The position numbers were made by a program, and so were the translations under genes. From contig JAMYWO010000056.1 of assembly GCA_024220525.1 (NCBI GenBank), forward strand, positions 16,509 to 45,341: 28,833 nt of DNA, written 5' to 3'. The notes beneath the pieces are model-generated. The model did no database searches and had not been told where the DNA came from. It saw only the letters and a list, made by a program, of their open reading frames with translations. The DNA is from Cochliopodium minus. Lineage: Eukaryota; Discosea; Himatismenida; Cochliopodiidae. This document shows positions 23,857-28,833 of this stretch, piece by piece (position 1 is the stretch's first letter; each line of letters begins with the position of its first letter).

Positions 23857-24487
23857 TCAATTTGATAAACAGCCTTTTTCGCTTATGCTTTGAAAAACAA
23901 ATTCAATTTCTTAACTTTGATACACACTGCTAACCAAAGGTTCAAGTGTAGTGAGTTCCTTGAGATTATCCAAACCAACAAAAACAAAATTGATATTTCA
24001 AATAGATTGTCCATCCGAAATGAAGAAAAAGGTTTTTATTTTTTTACACAAAATTTTTAAATTTTTTTTTAATAAATTGTTGGAATTATTAGGAGTTATT
24101 CTTGTAAAAATGACACAAGAAACACCATTTGTAAAATTTTTATATTTTTCTTTAAGAAAAGTTTTTTTTTTATTTTTTTTTTTTTGTAAGCTTTGTCTTC
24201 CTTGTAGAGAGAACAAATTTTTGGGGAGATTTTTATTCTTTGACAACAATCGTGTGATTGGCCTGGGCTCAATAACAGAATGTGAATTCGATACACCAAA
24301 GTATTGGTCCAAAACTACTCACAAAATGTTTCCCGCTCTCTTTAAAAAGAGCATTTTCACATTTTTCTTGGTGGTTAAACGATGGAGCACGGAATGGAAA
24401 AATAAAAAAAGATCTATAGCTTTTGCTTTGCCTCGTGTCATTACAATTCTTATTCTTGAAAAAATACAGATTAATAAATATATTTAA
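21601..24487 (+). CDS. eEF1A-related pseudo-GTPase
   Basis: Ten exons: 21601-21756, 21989-22244, 22513-22668, 22989-23052, 23122-23194, 23319-23436, 23583-23685, 23873-24031, 24093-24130, 24191-24487; about 473 aa, start ATG 21601. Alignment by eye to eEF1A runs the full length: NIALVANPLTGYENIVYK ([22 protein letters not shown]), EREKEIIEDISVRK (ERERGITIDISLWK), HGIKHVIVALQIKD (LGVKQLIVGVNKMD), WWKGPTLLQC (WYKGPTLLEAL), KKIKRGTIL (VKDIRRGNV), IHTANQRFKCSEF (CHTAHIACKF), LGRFLFFDNNRVIGLG (LGRFAVRDMRQTVAVG). G1 has lost GKS/T (residues 12-20), G3 DAPGH is LPGIP (79-83), and G4 NKMD is QIKD (135-138). It cannot bind GTP in the normal way. One extra base in exon 7 (AAAAAAT, 23592-23598) must be skipped to stay in frame. 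A 60-residue basic tail is added. Role unknown; possibly scaffold or regulatory. Confidence 0.8.
22300..22500 (+). repeat. TTTTTA/TTTATTT tandem low-complexity intron
   Basis: Intron 22245-22512 of the eEF1A-like gene is largely (TTTTTATTTA)-type repeats with a few G and C interruptions. It explains the Phe-rich open frames here. Confidence 0.7.
22678..22950 (+). repeat. (TTAATTAAAA)-type low-complexity intron
   Basis: Intron 22669-22988 is built almost wholly of TTAAT and AAAAA units. It contains no open exon. Confidence 0.7.
23470..23560 (+). repeat. 17-nt tandem repeat in an intron
   Basis: About five imperfect copies of AAATATTTAAAAATAAA occur in intron 23437-23582 of the eEF1A-like gene. 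Confidence 0.7.
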
Positions 24488-24697
24488 AGAGGACAGAAAT
24501 ATTTTAATAAAGTTGTTTTTCTATCGTCAGATTCAAAACAATTCAAACAATTCCTTTGTTTTTGTATCTTCTCATCGTATTAAAGAACCTCCAATTGTAA
24601 AGATTATATTTTACAATATAAAAATTTATAATACTAGTATTAAAAAAATGGGGATTGAATATTTTAATATTTTTCTTTTAAAAATTTAATTGAAATT
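24488..24697. other. 3' intergenic region, possible extra exon
   Basis: After the TAA at 24487 there is an open stretch 24531-24689 preceded by CGTCAG (IQNNSNNSFVFVSSHRIKEP). It could be an alternative last exon of the eEF1A-like gene, but no donor fits cleanly. Otherwise this is the convergent 3' region shared with the ligase gene. Confidence 0.35.
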
Positions 24698-26115
24698 TTA
24701 TTTGTTATCATTCAACAAACTTTGGAGAATCTTTTTAGCCCTGGATAAATCTCTTTCTTTGCCCACATAAAATTCAACATTGCGGTCCCAAATGTCAACA
24801 AAAGCATTCAATAAAAGAAAGATGTTATGCTTGGTTTCATATTTCAGAAAATTCAAAATCCTATCTTTTTTAGAAGTATTGCTTGTATCTGGGTTAGCAT
24901 ATTTATCATCATAAATGTCTAATTTGGTGAATTCTAAAACAGCTTTGGATAATTTTTCATTGCTCGAGAAGGTCATGAATGCGAATCCTGAATTGGGAAC
25001 TTTTTCAAAAATATCTCGAAAGAAATAGATATCAACTGATGATAAGGAGCCTTTAAAAAACTTTTTTAATTTATCTGTAATCATTTATCATCAAAATGTT
25101 ACCTGAGCATTCTTGAACTTTCCTCTTTTTAGTTTCTTTGTTTTCGTTATTCTCATTGTTATTGTTTTCATTTTTATCTCTCTCTTTAATAGCAATTATC
25201 CCTGAGCAAAAAAAGTCTTTGATAATGCTTCACTAAATGTTTTGTGGTTCAAATTTTTGTTGAGAGTTTGTAAATTCATCACTGGTGATCTGACACTTGG
25301 AGTTGCTTTTATAAAAAAATATAAATAATTATTTATATTAATAAATTGACATTTTAAAATTAGTTAATTTAAAAATGATCATTTTGTGAACCTTTGGTCT
25401 CCAAATTTTTATTGGTGGGTGCCAGATATCTCCTCAAAGCTTCCAAATTAGCATTTATCAACAAAGTTCCATGATGAAGTGCATTATTGCTATTATACTT
25501 GAAAGCACAACCTGAAACCTTTATTTTATTATTAAAATTTTACTGAATTAAATATTTAAAAAAAAGTTTTTTTTTTACTTTATTTCCATTGACAAAGATG
25601 TCACTTCTCCCAGATATCTTTGCATCAATTTCAAAATGAGATTTTAAAGTTTTGCAAACCAATTGTGTATTTTTAGTTTTGTCATGTTCCTTGAGCAACG
25701 AAAGAAATGAGAAACATGAGTTACCTCTTAAATTTAAAAAAAAAAATTTTGAATTATTATTTTCTTCTTATCATGTTGAGATTTATTCTTTAAAAGTATT
25801 AGAATTCAATCAACTCTAGATATAGATATATTGAATTACAAATCCTGATATACTGTTCCGCCTCCCGAATCTCTTCTCACCAAAGCAACCCCATCTCTTT
25901 CCATCTGTTGCACTTGGCACTCTATCGACGGGATTTGGTTCCTCCCTATCACTATGTTGGATGAATTCCTCCATAAGAACAAAATGGGATTCGATAAATC
26001 GAATTGTCTGAACTTATAATTTTTCAGCTGCCAGATTGAAATATGGATCCGTACAATGTGAGATGAACACTTTCACTTTTCTCTTCTTCTCCAAAATAAC
26101 ATTTGAGAATTTCAT
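24698..26115 (-). CDS. Lipoate-protein ligase A-like protein with C-terminal extension
   Basis: Exons: 26115-25840, 25726-25579, 25518-25392, 25305-25103, 25074-24698; start ATG 26115. LplA landmarks: DPYFNLAAE, DLSNPILFLWRN, NIVIGRNQIPSIECQV, VRRDSGGGTVYQDLGNSCFSF, AKISGRSDIFVNGNKVSGCAFK (catalytic Lys in SGxAxK), NALHHGTLLINANLEAL, TPSVRSPVMNLQ. The enzyme activates lipoate or octanoate with ATP and attaches it to lysines of 2-oxoacid dehydrogenases and glycine-cleavage H protein, usually in mitochondria. Two frame changes are required: one at TTATAAG (about 26019) between LAAEKL and FRQFDLSNP, and one at CAGGGATAA (about 25200) after TFFAQG. An Asn/Glu-rich linker follows, then a 28-nt mini-intron (25075-25102) and about 125 residues not recognised as LplA. 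Either a working gene with consensus errors, or recently damaged. Confidence 0.8.
25075..25102 (-). other. Putative 28-nt mini-intron
   Basis: It begins GTAACATTTTG and ends GATTACAG. Removal joins KVQECS to DKLKKFFKGS in frame. Reading through instead meets TAA almost at once. Confidence 0.6.
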
Positions 26116-26222
26116 TTTAGAAATCAAAAACAATGATTTGGTGAATGAAGCTTGACCTTGCAATAATTAGTTTTTATTAGATTCATTTTTTTATTTTATC
26201 AACATATAGAATAATAAAAAAA

Positions 26223-26608
26223 ATGGAGAACAATTTTTCCAATATCATCGATTTTGTTGAACCCACTTGTAATCATATTTTAAAGATATAGATATCATCT
26301 TTTAATGATATTATTTAAAGTCGATTTCAATCTCAATCAGAGAAAACAGCAATCAGAAGATATATTCTATGAAAATTTGAAGAATGAAAAAGAAGGGCTT
26401 GTGGATATGAAAGATAAAATCGACAATCAATTGAAATTGCTCATGGTAAAACCTTGAATTTGATTGTTTTTCTTTTTATTAAAATCAACATTAGAAGGAG
26501 GAATCCTGCCTGAAAGGAAAATTGGAAAATCTCCAAAGTTTATTGAGACAAAGGGATAGAGAAAGAAAAGAGCAGAGAGAGAATAATGAAGAGAATAACG
26601 TGTATTAA
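26223..26608 (+). CDS. Small coiled-coil protein, 94 aa
   Basis: Three exons, 26223-26268, 26321-26445 and 26495-26608, with 52- and 49-nt GT-AG introns and perfect phase; start ATG 26223 (MENNFSNIIDFVEPTFDFN). From residue about 25 to 85 it is a charged helix with heptads (NLKNEKEGLVDMKDKIDNQL, KEESCLKGKLENLQSLLRQR), followed by an Asn/Glu tail. Size and layout resemble small coiled-coil subunits of Mediator, kinetochore or BLOC-type complexes, but I see no motif that picks one. It starts 107 nt from the divergent ligase gene. Confidence 0.75.
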
Positions 26609-26926
26609 TAAAGTGAATGTATAAATTAAACTATTTAAATCTATTTTCTGTTAAAGTTTATCGAGAATATATGTCTTATTTTTTTAATTAGAATTATGGA
26701 TGAAAAAGAAAAAGGTATATTCAAATTAGGTGAATTTATTCACACTTTATATAGTCCTATTTATCTTCAAAAAATTGATAGTTTTCAATTTTTACTTAAT
26801 TTTAAAATAATATTAAAAAATCAAAGACCTCTCCACCATTCTATCCTTTCTTTATACTGAATATAAAAAGAGCACGACTCGATTAATTATCATTAAAACA
26901 GATCACATAATCTCAAAAGAGTAAAA
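26609..26926. promoter_or_regulatory. Intergenic region upstream of CD39-like gene
   Basis: This AT-rich region of about 320 nt has no supported gene. A small open piece (MDEKEK, ATG at 26697) ends at a GTATAT donor-like site but has no partner. The last 70 nt before the next ATG contain a TATA-like stretch (GAATATAAAAAGAGC), which may be promoter sequence. Confidence 0.4.
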
Positions 26927-28833
26927 ATGGAGAAAGAGGGAAAATTGATTATTTTATTTTCTTTTATCCTATTGGCATTTCTTATATTGTTTGGTTTTAC
27001 TCAATTCTTTGAAGGTATTTAAACTAAATTTTTTGAAATTTGGCAAAATTAAAATATCACAATCTATTTATATGATAAGGATATCATTCTTTGTATAATA
27101 CCTTTTTTAAATAGGTCATCCAATAAGGCAATTTTGTGTTGTCATTACAACAGATTCTATGGGTACAAAATCTACACTATACACATGGGTAAAAAAAAAA
27201 ATATATTCAGTCTGTTTTTATCTATAATTGAGATATAATCTTCAAATAACGCATTTGAGAAAATCAAATAATTAATATTTTTCATATATCAAGCGACGAA
27301 TTATATTCGTTATTATTGCATGAAATAATGACGTATTTAGAATTTAATATTTTTTCATAGTTAATAATTTCTTTATTATTTAATATTATCATCTAATTTT
27401 GACTTTCAAAACTTTTTACCAAAAAAAAAACCATCCTTTTAGCACAGATTCAACAAAACGAGGGACGACATGCCAATAGAAATCTACGAAGTGATTGAAC
27501 TCGATCAGAATAACTCTGGATACGATGTCCTTCTTGCCGCGACTGAAGATCAGTTGGATTCCTACTTCAAAACGATCCTCAAATCAGCTTCTTCAGAGAT
27601 ACAAATGGGAATAAAGTCATTCACTCCCATCTACTTCAATTTCTTGCTTGGTACTTTTTTTTAATGCTTTTTTTTATTAAATTTAATAAAAAATAAAAAT
27701 AAATGAATCAAAATTTAATTAAATTAAATTTATTTTTTTGATTAATTTTTTTTTTGATGGAATTTTTGATTAATTCATGCTTTTTATAGTAAAAGTAATC
27801 AAAAACTTTAAGTTTTATTTTTTCTTTATATTTAAAATCATTTATTCTTGTTCCAAGAATCTTTTTTTTTTTTTTAAATTAATTAATTTTAAGATTATTA
27901 TTTTTTTCCAATATTAAACATCAACGAATTACTTTTTAATTTCTTCATTTTATTTAATTTTTTACTCTTTCTCTTATTTATTTTTTTTTTCGAAGAAAAC
28001 GGAGAAAACAAGGAAACATTCAGCGTTCTCACCAACAAAATAAACATCAAACTAAAAAACTCGGGCTTCTTCTTCGACAACACCCACACCAATTTCATCG
28101 ATGAGAAGCAGAAAGCCTCTTACTTGTGGCTCATCACCAATTATCTTCTCCGATTCTACTATATCGACTTTTATTACCTCAACAACACTGTCGCTGTCCA
28201 CCACATTTCCAATGACTCTGTCACCATTGCCTATGCAACCAACGACACGTAAATTATTATTTTTTATTTTATAATTTCAAAATTATTTTGACCTTTTTTA
28301 AAAAAAAATTTATAAATTTTTTTTATTAAATATATAAATTTTTTTAAAAAAATTGTCATTTTTTATTTTATAATTTCAAAATTATTTTGACCTTATTTTT
28401 TGTAGATATTTTTTAAACTTTTTTTTAAATTTTTTGTATATATTTTTTAAATTGTTTTTATTTTTAAACTTTAAATCAAAATTTTCTTTGAATTTTTAAT
28501 TTTTTCAAACAATTTCAATTAAATTTTGTTATTTTTTTTGTTAATTTTTTTTTTCAGAAGAAACAAGGATAGTTTGGTCGAAACAGAGATATTTGGGCAG
28601 AACTACACTCTTTACGCTGAATCCTTCGACAAGCTGGGTTTCCTCGTCAGTTTTGACAATATGTTGAACAACATCAGCACCCAAAACAAGTATACTGGGT
28701 GTCTCCCTCTCAACTACAAAGTCGAAACCGTAAAAAATTTCTTTCAAATTTTTTATTTTTTATTTATTATTTTTAATTTTTAATTTTTAATTTTTAATTT
28801 TTAATTTTTAATTTTTAATTTTTAATTTTTAAT
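26927..28833 (+). CDS. GDA1/CD39 (apyrase-like) nucleotidase homologue, incomplete at window edge
   Basis: Exons 26927-27014, 27115-27188, 27443-27650, 27996-28248 and 28558-28729 join in phase; start ATG 26927. Residues 7-28 form a signal anchor (LIILFSFILLAFLILFGF). The family layout follows: FCVVITTDSMGTKSTLYTW corresponds to ACR1 (IDAGSTGxRxxxYxW), GIKSFTPIYF to the next helix, QKASYLWLITNYLL to ACR3 (EEGxYGWxxxNYL), and IFGQNYTLYAESFDKLG to the VxLFGxxYxVYxxSFLxxG segment. Normal members cleave NTPs and NDPs in the Golgi/ER lumen or outside the cell. Here the ACR1 core, the ACR3 catalytic Glu (a Lys or Ala at that place) and the GGAS of ACR4 (HHIS) all differ, so activity is doubtful. 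The window ends in the sixth intron-like repeat, so the C-terminus is missing. Confidence 0.7.
28261..28394 (+). repeat. Duplicated 35-nt segment within an intron
   Basis: An identical 35-nt piece, with the core ATAATTTCAAAATTATTTTG, occurs at 28261-28295 and again at 28360-28394, 99 nt apart, in intron 28249-28557 of the CD39-like gene. Confidence 0.85.
28767..28833 (+). repeat. (TTTTTAA) tandem repeat at window edge
   Basis: The 7-nt unit TTTTTAA repeats with little variation to the last base. It lies in the presumed sixth intron of the CD39-like gene. Confidence 0.85.

Noticed and set aside
24423-24689. Open frame after the eEF1A-like stop as an independent gene
   Set aside because: It starts inside the other gene's last exon and has no good start; at most it is an alternative terminal exon.

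Overview
This is a strongly AT-rich piece of a eukaryotic nuclear genome, most likely from a free-living, perhaps amoeboid, protist. Genes are dense and alternate in strand. Nearly every gene is cut by short GT-AG introns, mostly 45-61 nt, and intergenic gaps are often only 30-180 nt. The standard genetic code fits: the p97/CDC48 gene reads as 843 codons and ends on TAA where the family ends. I cannot name the species. Almost all gene models below were built by hand from reading frame, splice sites and phase.

Layout. (1) 0.2-3.3 kb, minus strand: three unrecognised genes, namely a six-exon charged coiled-coil protein, a 94-aa protein, and a gene truncated on its 5' side. (2) 3.3-3.5 kb: tandem AT repeats with one ambiguous base (n, 3402). 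The genes on both sides are cut here, so this looks like an assembly join. (3) 3.5-6.0 kb, plus: the C-terminal half of a CLC chloride channel with its CBS pair. (4) 6.2-12.6 kb, minus: a compact run of a NudC/NUDT12-type Nudix hydrolase, RNA polymerase I/III subunit RPAC2 (AC19), a secreted PHB-depolymerase-like esterase in 14 exons, and an SH3-like/coiled-coil protein. (5) 12.6-13.4 kb: intergenic region upstream of CDC48, part of which recurs 4.7 kb away. (6) 13.4-15.9 kb, plus: intronless CDC48/p97. (7) 16.0-17.0 kb, minus: leucine-rich-repeat protein. (8) 17.2-19.8 kb, plus: a damaged membrane-anchored serine carboxypeptidase whose second intron carries the CDC48-upstream-like block. (9) 19.9-21.5 kb, minus: F-box/SPRY-like gene with breaks. 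(10) 21.6-24.5 kb, plus: an eEF1A-related protein whose GTP-binding motifs have been lost. (11) 24.7-26.1 kb, minus: lipoate-protein ligase A-like gene. (12) 26.2-26.6 kb, plus: 94-aa coiled-coil protein. (13) 26.9 kb to the window edge, plus: a GDA1/CD39 (apyrase-like) ectonucleotidase homologue with altered motifs, incomplete at the edge.

The genes do not form one pathway. RPAC2, CDC48, the Nudix enzyme and lipoate ligase are housekeeping. The esterase, carboxypeptidase and CD39-like protein all have N-terminal signal or anchor segments and belong to the secretory system. The most notable observations are the putative pseudo-GTPase, the esterase whose catalytic serine sits alone in an 18-nt microexon, a second intron class of about 27-32 nt, and a promoter-proximal block duplicated into an intron. 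From 17 to 26 kb several genes need single-base frame changes, many at TAA/TGA codons. Decay, consensus errors and recoding cannot be separated from this sequence alone.
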